Below are positions 1 through 9,584 of a stretch of DNA of 64,000 nucleotides, piece after piece. The translations under genes and the position numbers were made by a program. The stretch is from Candidatus Sulfurimonas marisnigri. Its GTDB lineage: Bacteria; Campylobacterota; Campylobacteria; Campylobacterales; Sulfurimonadaceae. Numbering within the stretch: position 1 is the stretch's first letter; the number at the start of each line of letters is the position of its first letter. A model generated the notes under the pieces. That model made no database searches. It saw only the letters and a list, made by a program, of their open reading frames with translations, and was not told the DNA's origin. Location of the stretch: NCBI RefSeq assembly GCF_015265475.1, contig NZ_CP054493.1:806001-870000 (forward strand), read 5' to 3'.

Positions 1-143
1 TCTCTGGAAGCGGTTCAACATTTTTTTCAATGGTTTATGATGAGGACTCGGCAGTTATTGCAAGTAAATTAAAGCAAAAATTTCCAGATTTCATAGTTAA
101 AGAGTTAGATTTTGACAATGATGGTCTAATAATAGAGAGATAA
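1..143 (+). CDS. thrB: Homoserine kinase, C-terminal fragment (cut by window edge)
   Basis: Open from the window edge (reading frame begins at base 3) to TAA at 141-143, about 46 residues. The visible start [11 protein letters not shown] is the glycine/serine-rich motif near the C-terminus of GHMP kinases, where it helps shape the active site. Homoserine kinase (threonine synthesis, phosphorylates L-homoserine) is preferred over IspE because thrB sits directly upstream of ylxR-infB in Campylobacter. The fragment alone cannot separate the two families, so the name rests on gene order. It is 32 bases upstream of ylxR and probably in the same operon. Confidence 0.65.
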   Translation, partial: SGSGSTFFSMVYDEDSAVIASKLKQKFPDFIVKELDFDNDGLIIER

Positions 144-175
144 GTTGTTAATATCTTCTATAAATCAAGGAACTT

Positions 176-448
176 TTGGATACAATGGCGAAAAAATTTA
201 ACCAACCTCTTCGAATGTGTATATCTTGTAGGCAGAGAGATACACAAAGTAATTTTCTTAGACTTCAGTGTGATGAAACACAACTCAGTCTTTTTAGGGG
301 AGCAGGTAGAAGTTTTTATTTATGTAAAATTTGTCTTGAAGACCAAAAAAGAGTCTTAAAAGCACTTATGCGACAGTGTAAAAGTGGAGATAAAGATAAA
401 TTTTCGAACATACTAAAGGAGATCATCACTGATGACAGAAAAAGTTAG
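176..448 (+). CDS. ylxR: YlxR-family (DUF448) RNA-binding protein
   Basis: A 90-residue basic protein with RMCISCRQR near residue 13, the family signature (R-M/R-C-x-x-C-R). YlxR proteins are small nucleic-acid-binding proteins encoded beside infB; RNA binding and roles in RNase P or transcription control are reported for some relatives. The start is uncertain: TTG at 176 lies 4 bases after an AGGA ribosome-binding site, while ATG at 185 lies 13 bases after it. The 3' end overlaps infB by 17 bases, suggesting translational coupling. Two further cysteines (about residues 50 and 53) could complete a metal site, which is inference. Confidence 0.85.
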   Translation: MDTMAKKFNQPLRMCISCRQRDTQSNFLRLQCDETQLSLFRGAGRSFYLCKICLEDQKRVLKALMRQCKSGDKDKFSNILKEIITDDRKS

Positions 449-3050
449 AGTACACGAAATTGCAAAAGAGCTAGGAATAGCTTCCAAAGATGTAGTAAAA
501 AAAGCTTCAGATATGGGTATCGAAGTAAAATCAGCAAATAGTACAGTATCTATGCAAGAAGCTGAAGGCTTAATGAACTATATTCTTAATGGTGAAGTTG
601 CAGAGACTCCTGTATCAATAAATGCAGCACCTGCAAAAGTAGAAAGTGATACTCCTAGTATAAGCGAAACTCCTGTACATAATGAAGTAAAAAAAGAGAC
701 TTCTGATGTTAAAGAAGTAGTGTCTAATAAATTGAATGAAGAAGAGATACCTGTTGAGCAAGCTAGTTCTAAAAAAGAAGAAATAAAAGAAGAAATAAAA
801 GAAGAGAGTAAGGCAAAGTTAAGCGAAACAAATAATACTACACTCAACATAGTTGAACCTAAAAAAATGGTGATAAAAAGATCTGGACTTAAGATTGTAA
901 AAAAGAAAAAACCAAGAGTTGAAGAAAATTTTTCTATTCCTGAAAAGCAAGCGTCTATATCTTCATATGGAAAAATGAGTGCAGAAGCTTTGGAAGAGTT
1001 AGCTGGTAAGAAAAAATCTAAACAGCATACTGCAACAGCTAAAAAACAGACTCAAGGAACGAAAATAGATGTTTTTGGCGGTTCAATGGCAGACGTATCT
1101 ATGGATATGGATAATCAAGTTACGCTTCTAGACCTTAACTCCACAGAGCGTCGTGAAATGATGCCTGAACAACCAAGAAAACCAAGAGAACCAAAACCTA
1201 TAGGTAGAAATGCTAATAAAAAAGCAGCACCAAGAGGCAGAAAAGTTTCTCGTGACAAGAGAAAAACATACGCAAAAAGTAAACCTGAAGATTTAATCGT
1301 TACACATGTAGAGATTCCTGAAGATATTCGTGTTTATGAATTTGCAGAAAAATTAAATCGTCCTATATCAGATATTATTAAAGTTCTTTTTGATCTTGGT
1401 TTGATGATGACAAAAAATGATTTTTTAGGAAATGATGAGATTGAAATTCTTTCTGAAGAGTTTGATGTAGAAGTTACTATTGTTGATCCTAAAGATGAAT
1501 TTACTCATGACGAAGAGGATATAGAAGAAGATGTAGATGCTACACCGAGACCTCCTGTAATTACGATTATGGGTCACGTAGACCATGGTAAAACTTCACT
1601 TTTAGATGCTATTCGTGAGGCAAAAGTTACTGATGTAGAAGCTGGTGGCATAACACAACATATTGGGGCTTATACGATAGAGCAACACGGTAAACCAATT
1701 ACATTTATTGATACTCCTGGTCATGCTGCATTCTCTCATATGCGTCAACGTGGTACAGATGTTACAGATATAATTGTAATCGTGGTTGCGGCTGATGATG
1801 GTGTTAAACCTCAAACTCTTGAAGTTATTAAACTTGCTAAAGAGTCAGGCGCTCCAGTTATAGTTGCTCTAAATAAAATGGATAAAGAAACTGCTCAACC
1901 AGATATGGTTAAAGGTCAAATGGCAGAGCACGGTATGAATCCTACTGACTGGGGTGGAGATGTAGAATTTATTCCTGTTTCTGCAAAAAGTGGAATGGGA
2001 ATTGACGATTTACTTGAAAACATCCTTCTTACTGCTGATGTATTAGAACTTAAAGCTAATGAAAATGCTATGGCTAGAGCTGCTGTTGTTGAGTCATCAC
2101 TTGAAAAAGGTCGTGGTCCAGTTGCAACAGTTATTGTTCAAAATGGTACACTTAAAGTTGGTGACTATGTTGTTTGTGGTAGTGCTTATGGTCGTGTTAA
2201 AGCGCTGATTGATGAGAACAATAAACAAGTTAAAACTTTATTGCCAAGTCATACTGCTGTTGTAGCTGGTCTTAACGAAGTTCCATCTTCTGGTGAAATT
2301 ATGATGGCTATGGTTAATGAAAAAGAAGCAAAAGAGTATGCTCTAAAAAGACATGAGTATGATAGACATAAAGAGCTTTCTCACAGTACTAAATCATCAT
2401 TAGAAGATATGACTTCTATGATTGCAGAGGGTAAGCTTAAAACTCTTAAAGTTGTGCTTAAAACAGATGTGCACGGTTCACTTGAAGCAATTAAATCTTC
2501 ACTTAACGAACTTAGAAATGATGAAGTTAAAGTAAATGTAATTAGTTCTGGTGTTGGTGGAATCACTGAAAATGATGTTGAGTTGGTAAACAATAGTGAA
2601 AATTGTGTACTACTTGGTTTTAATGTTCGTCCAACAGGTAGTGTTAAAGCATCAGCAAAACAAAAAAATGTTGAAATTAAAACTTACTCAATTATCTATC
2701 AACTTCTTGATGATATTACGGGTATGCTGACTGGTATGATGTCTCCAAAATACACAGAAGAAAACACTGGACAAGCAGAAGTTAGGGATACATTCAAAAT
2801 ACCAAAAGGTATGGTTGCTGGTTGTGTTGTTGTTGATGGTAAGCTTGTGCGTGGTGGAATGGTTCGTGTTATCCGTGAAGGCGTTGTGATTTATGAGGGC
2901 AAACTTACATCACTAAAACGCTTTAAAGATGATGTTGAAGAGATTGGCAACGGTTATGAGTGTGGTGTCGTTATAAGTGGTTATGACGATATTATAGCTG
3001 GCGATGTTATTGAAACGTTTAAAAAAGTTGAGCAAAAAGTTTCTCTGTGA
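432..3050 (+). CDS. infB: Translation initiation factor IF-2
   Basis: 872 residues. IF-2 is the GTPase that places formylmethionyl-tRNA on the 30S subunit and promotes subunit joining. The N-terminal IF2_N segment ([10 protein letters not shown], near residue 7) is followed by a long charged, lysine/glutamate-rich low-complexity linker to about residue 290, a second IF2_N-like segment (about 290-350), and the G domain: G1 [11 protein letters not shown] at about 381, G3 DTPGHAAF near 427, G4 NKMD near 481 and G5 SAKSG. Beta-barrel and tRNA-binding domains fill the C-terminus, ending normally. ATG at 432 overlaps ylxR. Downstream rbfA begins inside the last codons (GTGA overlap), so infB-rbfA-rimP form a coupled operon. 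Length is usual for the family. Confidence 0.98.
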   Translation: MTEKVRVHEIAKELGIASKDVVKKASDMGIEVKSANSTVSMQEAEGLMNYILNGEVAETPVSINAAPAKVESDTPSISETPVHNEVKKETSDVKEVVSNKLNEEEIPVEQASSKKEEIKEEIKEESKAKLSETNNTTLNIVEPKKMVIKRSGLKIVKKKKPRVEENFSIPEKQASISSYGKMSAEALEELAGKKKSKQHTATAKKQTQGTKIDVFGGSMADVSMDMDNQVTLLDLNSTERREMMPEQPRKPREPKPIGRNANKKAAPRGRKVSRDKRKTYAKSKPEDLIVTHVEIPEDIRVYEFAEKLNRPISDIIKVLFDLGLMMTKNDFLGNDEIEILSEEFDVEVTIVDPKDEFTHDEEDIEEDVDATPRPPVITIMGHVDHGKTSLLDAIREAKVTDVEAGGITQHIGAYTIEQHGKPITFIDTPGHAAFSHMRQRGTDVTDIIVIVVAADDGVKPQTLEVIKLAKESGAPVIVALNKMDKETAQPDMVKGQMAEHGMNPTDWGGDVEFIPVSAKSGMGIDDLLENILLTADVLELKANENAMARAAVVESSLEKGRGPVATVIVQNGTLKVGDYVVCGSAYGRVKALIDENNKQVKTLLPSHTAVVAGLNEVPSSGEIMMAMVNEKEAKEYALKRHEYDRHKELSHSTKSSLEDMTSMIAEGKLKTLKVVLKTDVHGSLEAIKSSLNELRNDEVKVNVISSGVGGITENDVELVNNSENCVLLGFNVRPTGSVKASAKQKNVEIKTYSIIYQLLDDITGMLTGMMSPKYTEENTGQAEVRDTFKIPKGMVAGCVVVDGKLVRGGMVRVIREGVVIYEGKLTSLKRFKDDVEEIGNGYECGVVISGYDDIIAGDVIETFKKVEQKVSL

Positions 3051-3397
3051 CAGAAGCTCAAATAAAACTAAAGAGAACAGAGTCACTTCTATTGGAGTTG
3101 ATTCCAGAAGCTCTTGGTAGTTTAAACGATAAGAGACTACATGTACTAAGTATAATTGATGTTAAATGTTCTCGTGGTAAAAGCGATGCTAAAGTTTATA
3201 TTGATCCTGCATCATATACTGAACAAGAAAAAAGAGATTATCTAAAACTACTTCGTAATGCTAGACCAATTGTTGAAACATTTTGTCTAAAAGATCAAGG
3301 TTGGTTTCGTTCTCCAAAATTAACATTTGAATTTGATGAACAACTAAAAAAGTCTCAAAATATAGAAGATCTTTTTAAAAAAATAGCTAAGGATTAA
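3047..3397 (+). CDS. rbfA: Ribosome-binding factor A
   Basis: 116 residues with the RbfA fold pattern: an N-terminal helix ([18 protein letters not shown]), then a central region with [20 protein letters not shown] resembling the KH-like core. RbfA helps mature the 5' end of 16S rRNA and the 30S subunit. It starts with GTG at 3047, whose last two bases plus one form the infB stop (GTGA), a typical coupled start. Two bases separate its stop from rimP. Identification is by pattern plus the conserved infB-rbfA-rimP order. Confidence 0.92.
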   Translation: MTEAQIKLKRTESLLLELIPEALGSLNDKRLHVLSIIDVKCSRGKSDAKVYIDPASYTEQEKRDYLKLLRNARPIVETFCLKDQGWFRSPKLTFEFDEQLKKSQNIEDLFKKIAKD

Positions 3398-3399
3398 GG

Positions 3400-3861
3400 A
3401 TGGGTTTAGAGAGTGATATTAATTCATTAGTAAAGTCAGTAGATTTAGAACTTTATGACACGTCAATAGTTAGAGAAGGTGAAGATACAATCTATAGGGT
3501 TAGTGTTTTATCTACAGAGACAGAAAATGGGAAAAGAAAAGGTGTTAGTCTAGATTCATGTGTGGATTTGACTCATCTTATATCTCCACTTCTTGATGTT
3601 ACACCTCCGATTTCTGGAGACTATAGACTTGAAGTAGGTAGTCCAGGAATTGAGAGAAAAATATCTTCTATAAAACAGTTTGCAATGTGTATTGGAGAAA
3701 AAGTTTCTATTAATTTAAAAGCCGTAGATAAAATTAGAGATAAAATTAGAGGTGTGCTTACAAAAGTTGAAGACTCTAAAATTTTTGTAGAAATTGATGG
3801 TGAAGAGATCTCTATAGATTATGGAGAAATTTCAAAAGCTAGAACATATTTTGAATGGTAA
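3400..3861 (+). CDS. rimP: Ribosome maturation factor RimP
   Basis: 153 residues, required for 30S subunit maturation. The sequence shows the N-terminal alpha/beta domain with the family-type segment LEVGSPGIERKI (about residues 74-85), followed by a C-terminal SH3-like beta domain. It follows rbfA after 2 bases and overlaps the next gene, ribD, by 7 bases. The infB-rbfA-rimP arrangement is the usual bacterial grouping, here running against its common order as in other Campylobacterota. Confidence 0.93.
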   Translation: MGLESDINSLVKSVDLELYDTSIVREGEDTIYRVSVLSTETENGKRKGVSLDSCVDLTHLISPLLDVTPPISGDYRLEVGSPGIERKISSIKQFAMCIGEKVSINLKAVDKIRDKIRGVLTKVEDSKIFVEIDGEEISIDYGEISKARTYFEW

Positions 3862-4868
3862 TCAACAATAACTTTTATATGAGCCTAGCCATTAAAGAGG
3901 CTTGGAGATATCAAGGTTTAACTTATCCAAATCCAGCAGTTGGTTGTACGGTTGTTAGAGGTAGTGGCGAAATTCTTGCTGTGGAAGCTCACAAACGTGC
4001 AGGTGAGCCACACGCTGAAGTAGCGGCTCTTAAATCTGCCTATTTTAAACTCACAAATGATAAAAATATTATAGATATTACAACATCATCTGAAATACAC
4101 TTTTACCTTCTAAAAAATCATAAAAACTGTTTTGATAAAGTTTCACTTTATACAACTCTGGAGCCATGCGCACATATTGGAAAAACTCCATCATGCGCTA
4201 CACTTATATCTTCATTGGGAATAAAAACTATTTTTGTAGGTTCAAATGATACAAACGAAGAAGCTTCAGGCGGCAATGGAATTCTAAAAAAATCTGGGCT
4301 ACATGTAGAAAATAATATTCTAAAAGAGGAGTGTGATAACTTATTGAAGCCATTTAAGCTATGGACTCAAAAAAGCTTTGTTTTTTTTAAATGGGCACAA
4401 AGGCTAAATGGAACTACTGATGGTGGAATTATAAGCTCGCAAGAGTCTAGAATAAACGTGCACGCTATGAGAGACAAATGTGATTTATTGGTTATTGGCG
4501 GAAATACAGTTAGAGTTGACAGACCAACTTTAGATGCTCGGTTGGTTAATGATGGCAAGGCACCGGATGTTTTGATTGTATCAAGATGTAAAGAGTTTGA
4601 TATGAGCATACCTCTATTTAGTGTTCAAAATAGAAAAGTTATCATATCAGATGATTTCTCTAGATGTAGAAATTATAAAAATATAATGATAGAAGGAAGT
4701 TCAAAAATGTTTGAACTATCTCGTAATATTATTGATTATTATCTATGTTACTTGGCTCCAACAGTCGGAGGAAGTAACAGTTTTACTGAAATTGATGATA
4801 AGTTAGAGATTTTAAATATACAAGAAGAAGCACAAGATATAATTATGTGGATGAAAAGGGATGTGTAA
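3855..4868 (+). CDS. ribD: Bifunctional riboflavin biosynthesis deaminase/reductase RibD
   Basis: 337 residues. RibD deaminates the pyrimidinone formed from GTP by RibA and then reduces its ribose chain. The zinc-dependent deaminase domain shows HAE at 53-55 and the cysteine pair in TLEPCAHIGKTPSC (C105, C114); YPNPAVGC near 24 is also characteristic. The reductase domain follows (about 170-337), with a nucleotide-binding segment DLLVIGGNTVRVDRPTLDAR. Between HAE and PC there are about 50 residues instead of the roughly 25 common in other bacteria, so the deaminase carries a small insertion. It overlaps rimP by 7 bases. Confidence 0.93.
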   Translation: MVINNNFYMSLAIKEAWRYQGLTYPNPAVGCTVVRGSGEILAVEAHKRAGEPHAEVAALKSAYFKLTNDKNIIDITTSSEIHFYLLKNHKNCFDKVSLYTTLEPCAHIGKTPSCATLISSLGIKTIFVGSNDTNEEASGGNGILKKSGLHVENNILKEECDNLLKPFKLWTQKSFVFFKWAQRLNGTTDGGIISSQESRINVHAMRDKCDLLVIGGNTVRVDRPTLDARLVNDGKAPDVLIVSRCKEFDMSIPLFSVQNRKVIISDDFSRCRNYKNIMIEGSSKMFELSRNIIDYYLCYLAPTVGGSNSFTEIDDKLEILNIQEEAQDIIMWMKRDV

Positions 4869-4871
4869 ATA

Positions 4872-5591
4872 ATGGAAGAACAAGAAAAACAGAGTAAAAT
4901 AGTTTCAATGTTTGATAACATAGCTCCAACATACGATACAGCAAATCGTGTGATGAGTATGGGTGTGGACAAAAGCTGGAGACGCAAAGCTTGTGATTTG
5001 GCTTATGAGTTCTATGCTAAAGACTCTTTGGATAAAATTGTTGATGTTGCCTGTGGAACTGGTGATATGATGGACTTTTGGAAAAAAAGATCTGAAGTTA
5101 ATGGCATATCAATTGGTGAAATAGTTGGTGTTGATCCGTCAAATGGCATGGTTAATGTTGCAAGAGAAAAATATCCTAAGTTTAATTATCATATATCTAA
5201 GGCGACTGAAATCCCAATGCAAGATAGCGGTGCAGATATTTTAAGTATTACCTATGGTATCAGAAATGTTGTTGAAAGAGTAGAAGCACTAATAGAGTTC
5301 AATAGAGTTCTTAAAAAAGATGGACTTGTTGTTATATTGGAATTTATGAAAAATGAAAACCCTTCCATATTAGGAAAAATTAGAGATTTTTATATGAATA
5401 AAATATTGCCCAAGATTGGTGGATTTATATCTAAAAATCTAGAAGCATATGAGTATTTACCAAACTCAATAGAAGATTTTTCAACAGTTGAAAATATGAA
5501 AAAAGAGCTTGAAAATGCCGGTTTTGAAATGCTTTATGTGAAAAGTTTTTCAATGGATATTTCAACTCTTCTTATTGCAAGAAAAATATAA
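4872..5591 (+). CDS. ubiE: Demethylmenaquinone/ubiquinone methyltransferase
   Basis: 239 residues, class I SAM-dependent methyltransferase of the UbiE/MenG family, which performs the C-methylation that finishes menaquinone. The SAM motif VDVACGTGD is at about 57-65, the family signature YDTANRVMSMGVDKSWRR at about 21-38, and SITYGIRNV near 128 matches the second UbiE signature. A menaquinone role fits the aminofutalosine deaminase encoded at 9.6-10.8 kb. It begins 3 bases after ribD, so it is probably cotranscribed. Confidence 0.93.
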   Translation: MEEQEKQSKIVSMFDNIAPTYDTANRVMSMGVDKSWRRKACDLAYEFYAKDSLDKIVDVACGTGDMMDFWKKRSEVNGISIGEIVGVDPSNGMVNVAREKYPKFNYHISKATEIPMQDSGADILSITYGIRNVVERVEALIEFNRVLKKDGLVVILEFMKNENPSILGKIRDFYMNKILPKIGGFISKNLEAYEYLPNSIEDFSTVENMKKELENAGFEMLYVKSFSMDISTLLIARKI

Positions 5592-5612
5592 TTTTCCTAC
5601 AAAGATGAAGCT

Positions 5613-6863
5613 TTGAATATTTTAAATGTTTCATCGCTAAATGAGCAGATTAAAACTCTGCTTGAGAGTACCTTCTCTCGTGTTTTAGTCGATGGAGAAC
5701 TTTCCCGTATTACTTTTCATAATAGTGGACATATTTACTTCACGCTAAAAGATTCTACATCAACTATTAAAGCAGTAATGTTTAAAGGTAATGCTTCGAA
5801 ATTAAAGTTCCAACTTAAAGAGGGACTAAAAGTTATACTCGATGGTGCTGTGACCCTTTATAAACCACGTGGTGAGTATCAGATTAACTGCTTTAGTATT
5901 GAGCCCTCAGGACAAGGAGCTTTAGCCTTAGCCTATGAGCAACTAAAAAGTAAGTTGTCAGAACAAGGGTATTTTGATACGCAAAGAAAAAAACAACTTC
6001 CCAAATATCCTAATAAAATAGCACTTATTACTTCTGCAACTGGTGCAGCCTTGCAAGATATGCTAAGAGTAGCAAATACAAGATATAGAGCTTTGGAGAT
6101 AGGCATTTATGATGTTTTAGTACAAGGTGATAGTGCGGCTTTTACAATAGCAAATGCTATCGCCTTGAGTGATACTAAAGAGTATGATATTATTGTTATT
6201 GGTCGTGGCGGTGGAAGTATTGAGGATTTATGGGCTTTTAATGAAGAAATTGTGGCAGAGGCTATTTTTAAAGCTAAAACTCCTATAGTCTCTGCAGTCG
6301 GTCATGAAATAGACTGGGTAATAAGTGATTTTGTTTCAGATTTACGAGCACCAACACCAAGTGCCGCAATGCAAATGATTCTTCCAGACACCAATGAGCT
6401 CTACCAATATATTGACTCGCTGTCAACGCAGTATTCACAGATATTGTCACAAAAACTTTTTAACTCAAAACAAGAGCTTACGCACCTGATAAACTCATAC
6501 TCACAGCACTCGGTAGAGAGAAAAATTACACAAAAACTCTATGAGATAAAACAGCTAAAAGAGGTGTTTTACCAGACTGTATCATTTAAAATACAAAATT
6601 CCTTCAAAGAGATGCAAAGTGTAAATGAGAGCTTTCCTAATATGATTGATTCAAAAGTAAATATTGCTAAAAATCAGATTGTTACTCTGCAAAAGATGTT
6701 AGAGTCTAATCATCCAAAATTTAAGAGTAAAAAAGGTTTTGCTCAAATATCTAAAAACTCAAAAGTGATAGATATTTCATCTCTACATGTAGACGAGATT
6801 TTTGATGTTCAAAATGATAAAATCAGCATAAGCGCAAAAGTAATTAAAATAAGTAAAATTTAG
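5613..6863 (+). CDS. xseA: Exodeoxyribonuclease VII large subunit
   Basis: 416 residues. XseA with XseB digests single-stranded DNA to oligonucleotides. The N-terminal OB-fold domain (VDGELSRITFHNSGHIYFTL, about 24-43) precedes the catalytic region with IALITSATGAALQDML, VIGRGGGSIEDLWAFNEE and PIVSAVGHEIDW, all hallmark segments, then a long coiled-coil C-terminal part. TTG at 5613 is used as start because the alignment with the family begins there. xseB is not adjacent in this window. Confidence 0.95.
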   Translation: MNILNVSSLNEQIKTLLESTFSRVLVDGELSRITFHNSGHIYFTLKDSTSTIKAVMFKGNASKLKFQLKEGLKVILDGAVTLYKPRGEYQINCFSIEPSGQGALALAYEQLKSKLSEQGYFDTQRKKQLPKYPNKIALITSATGAALQDMLRVANTRYRALEIGIYDVLVQGDSAAFTIANAIALSDTKEYDIIVIGRGGGSIEDLWAFNEEIVAEAIFKAKTPIVSAVGHEIDWVISDFVSDLRAPTPSAAMQMILPDTNELYQYIDSLSTQYSQILSQKLFNSKQELTHLINSYSQHSVERKITQKLYEIKQLKEVFYQTVSFKIQNSFKEMQSVNESFPNMIDSKVNIAKNQIVTLQKMLESNHPKFKSKKGFAQISKNSKVIDISSLHVDEIFDVQNDKISISAKVIKISKI

Positions 6864-6871
6864 GAATATAT

Positions 6872-7471
6872 ATGAATTATCCAGAGTTTTTCAAGAGTTT
6901 AGAAGTTATTAAAGTTCTAGACCCGCTCTCAAATATTTTAGGTGCATTTGAGATGGGGATATATGAGTTTAATTATTTAGATGTTGTAAAATCGGCAGGT
7001 CATAGTTGCCCTACAGTTGCAGGTGCTTACCTTATTACCTCAGAGGCATTAAAAGTATTATACTCAAATGGACTGGCAGTTAGAGGAGAAATAAAAGTAG
7101 AGTTTAAAGAGGAATTACAAGATGGTGTTTCTGGTGTTATAAGCAATGTTGTTTCTCAAATTACCGGTGCAACTGACAAGAGTGGATTTAAAGGATTATC
7201 TGGAAAATTTGCCCGTCATTCATTAATGAGCTTTAACTCAAATATTAGTTCATCTGCAAGGTTTACAAGAGTAGATAACGGTAAAAGTGTGGATGTTTAT
7301 TATGACCCATCTTCAGTCGCTCCGAGTCCTAATATAAATCCATTAATGCAAAAAATAATGGGTGGCTTGGCCGACCCTAAAGAGATAAAAGAGTTTGGTG
7401 AACTTTGGCAAGATAGGGTAAAAAGAATTTTTGAGAATAGTTCTAGCGTAATCAGAGTTGTAGAGCTCTAA
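6872..7471 (+). CDS. FmdE-domain-like protein of unknown function
   Basis: 199 residues. Residues 43-52 (GHSCPTVAGA) match the G-H-x-C-P motif of FmdE-type domains, named from a protein encoded with molybdenum formylmethanofuran dehydrogenase in methanogens; relatives bind metal, often zinc, through the cysteine and histidine. There are no methanogenesis genes here, so the role is unknown. No signal peptide or membrane segment is seen. It follows xseA after 8 bases and ends 5 bases before the convergent sppA. Confidence 0.7.
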   Translation: MNYPEFFKSLEVIKVLDPLSNILGAFEMGIYEFNYLDVVKSAGHSCPTVAGAYLITSEALKVLYSNGLAVRGEIKVEFKEELQDGVSGVISNVVSQITGATDKSGFKGLSGKFARHSLMSFNSNISSSARFTRVDNGKSVDVYYDPSSVAPSPNINPLMQKIMGGLADPKEIKEFGELWQDRVKRIFENSSSVIRVVEL

Positions 7472-7476
7472 TTACA

Positions 7477-8346
7477 TTACTTTAATGTAAGGACTGGAAA
7501 ATAGGTATGAAGAGTAACAGCAGTATTTGCTGAGAGTTTTTTCATAAGTTTTTCGAGCTTATCTTCTTTGTTCCATATAGGATTAGTTACTCCGCTCAGT
7601 TCAGTAATTCTCTTTTTAGCATCATGGCTGACCCCAATACTGTCTATTAGACCAACTTCTTTGGCTTGGTGAGCTGTAAATATATGAGCATTGGCATATA
7701 TGTCTCTTTTTTTAATATCTAAGCCTCTTGCACTTGCTACATCAGCTGTAAATAAATCATAAGTTCCATTTATTACTTTGTTTAGCTCATTTATCTCATA
7801 AGGAGTCCAAGGTCTATCCCCTGTTCCTACTTTTTTATATTTTCCAGCTTGGACACTTTGGGATTTCACACCTATTTTGCTCATAAGTTCACTTAAATCA
7901 GCTCCTTGCATAATAACACCGATGCTTCCAACCATTGAACCAGGGTTTACTATGATCTCATTTGCCCAAATACTTGCATAGTAACTTCCACTTGCAATAG
8001 TTCCTCCCGCATAAGCAACAACCGGCTTTCTCTCTTTGAGTCTTTTAATGGCATATGCCACCTCTATAGATGGAGCAACCGCACCACCTGGAGAATCCAC
8101 TACTAGCAAAACACCTTTTATAGAGTCATTGTAAGTTGCATCATCAATCTGTTGCAAAACTTCAGACACCTCCATTATTGGCCCAACCAAGTTTATTTGC
8201 TGTAGGTTGTTTGGTGTATAGTCTTTTTCACTATCTGGAGCAAATAGTAGAAATAGGATAAGTACAAAAATCATAGCTTTGAAATGATTTTGAATGAAAC
8301 CTAAAGTTGCTGTTATTGGTGAAAATATTGTTTTAATAAACTGCAT
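7477..8346 (-). CDS. sppA: Signal peptide peptidase SppA (family S49)
   Basis: 289 residues. SppA degrades cleaved signal peptides in the membrane with a Ser-Lys dyad. A single membrane segment spans about 24-36 (MIFVLILFLLFAP). The catalytic serine is in TIASGSYYAS (S121) and the general-base lysine probably in AGKYKKVG (about K171). The segment GSMVGSIGV (136-144) is also conserved. The length fits the short single-domain SppA. It is convergent with the FmdE-like gene; in Campylobacter the same gene lies beside the amidohydrolase and aroQ. Confidence 0.93.
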   Translation of the reverse strand: MQFIKTIFSPITATLGFIQNHFKAMIFVLILFLLFAPDSEKDYTPNNLQQINLVGPIMEVSEVLQQIDDATYNDSIKGVLLVVDSPGGAVAPSIEVAYAIKRLKERKPVVAYAGGTIASGSYYASIWANEIIVNPGSMVGSIGVIMQGADLSELMSKIGVKSQSVQAGKYKKVGTGDRPWTPYEINELNKVINGTYDLFTADVASARGLDIKKRDIYANAHIFTAHQAKEVGLIDSIGVSHDAKKRITELSGVTNPIWNKEDKLEKLMKKLSANTAVTLHTYFPVLTLK

Positions 8347-8456
8347 AAAATTCCTTATTAATTATTAGTGAATTATATCTAAAGGGCGTTTATAATGAAA
8401 GGTATATTGCTTGTAGGTAATTACAGAGGCAATTAAGCCTCTAACGTATATGTTTA

Positions 8457-9530
8457 TTAAGGTTTTCTTACAGCATTTATAAGTTCTTCAAATGCTACTT
8501 CGCTTGAATTTTCAACATCTTTTATTCTATCTAATGAATCAGAAAGTTTATTGTTTTTAAACATTTCAATAGCTTCTTTTAAGCCAACATGTACATTAGT
8601 ATGATGCTTACTAACGCTATTTACAACTTGAGGATTATTTTTAAGTATACCTTTTGCTGCTTCGCCGAACCATTTCCCAAATGCACAACTATTTTCATCT
8701 ATAATATCTACTGATTCAGAATTTAAAATAGCCTTATAGCCTTCAAGTTTTAATGCAATATGGTCAATTTTTCCATTGTTGACATTAATTTCATTTGTTA
8801 GGTTCTGAGTTTTTTCTTTAATATTAGATGAGTTGTTCATTACATCTCCAATATTAGAATTGAAAGTATCTAATATGTCCATAACTGAGTCTGTTTCACT
8901 AATAAAAGTTTTACTGATTTCCATCATAGAGTTAGAGTTTTGTTTTAATCCATTGATATTTATCTCTACTTCTTGAGTTGCCTTTTGGGTACGTTCTGCT
9001 AGTTTTCTTACTTCATCTGCAACAACAGCAAAGCCACGACCATGTTCACCAGCACGAGCTGCTTCAATAGCAGCATTTAAGGCAAGAAGGTTTGTTTGGT
9101 CAGAGATGTCTTTAATAAGATTGATTATGTCAGCAATTGAAAGTACGCTATCATTTAGAGAGTTTGAATCATCACCAAGTTGGTTTGAATACTGTTGAAT
9201 TGTATCTATTTTTTCAGCTATAACAGAGGTTTCAGATTTAACATCAACCATACTAGTCTCTGATGTGGCATTTAAATGATTTATGTCAGTTAGCATTACT
9301 AGGTTTTCTTTTATATTTTTTTGTATAAAGTTGGCTCCACTAGTGTAGCTTTTTAGCAAAACATTTAAAAAACCACTATTGTCATCCTTCATATTTGCAA
9401 TTAATTCGGAATTTTGTGACTCCAATTCCTGAATTTTATTATTTAAATTTGCAATTTCAGACTCTTTCTCTGATATATGATGAGAGTGCTTTTTCTCTAA
9501 TTCCGTAATTTTCTTATTTGTTCCAAACAT
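8457..9530 (-). CDS. Soluble methyl-accepting chemotaxis protein with CZB zinc-binding domain
   Basis: 357 residues without a membrane segment, so cytoplasmic. An N-terminal coiled coil (1-50) leads to the signalling domain, whose tip ([20 protein letters not shown], about 143-162) is the invariant region that contacts CheA and CheW. The C-terminus matches a chemoreceptor zinc-binding (CZB) domain: CAFGKWF followed by HHTNVH, with an upstream histidine in IDHIALK, giving the 3His/1Cys set. CZB receptors in Campylobacterota (TlpD type) are linked to oxidative or hypochlorous acid sensing; that role is inferred here. It is monocistronic by appearance. Confidence 0.92.
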   Translation of the reverse strand: MFGTNKKITELEKKHSHHISEKESEIANLNNKIQELESQNSELIANMKDDNSGFLNVLLKSYTSGANFIQKNIKENLVMLTDINHLNATSETSMVDVKSETSVIAEKIDTIQQYSNQLGDDSNSLNDSVLSIADIINLIKDISDQTNLLALNAAIEAARAGEHGRGFAVVADEVRKLAERTQKATQEVEININGLKQNSNSMMEISKTFISETDSVMDILDTFNSNIGDVMNNSSNIKEKTQNLTNEINVNNGKIDHIALKLEGYKAILNSESVDIIDENSCAFGKWFGEAAKGILKNNPQVVNSVSKHHTNVHVGLKEAIEMFKNNKLSDSLDRIKDVENSSEVAFEELINAVRKP

Positions 9531-9584
9531 TATTGTCTCCTAATAATCTTTATTTATTAAATTATACTCTAGCTATTCTTAGTC

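Noticed and set aside
578-850. Minus-strand frame inside infB
   Set aside because: Antisense shadow of the lysine/glutamate-rich linker.
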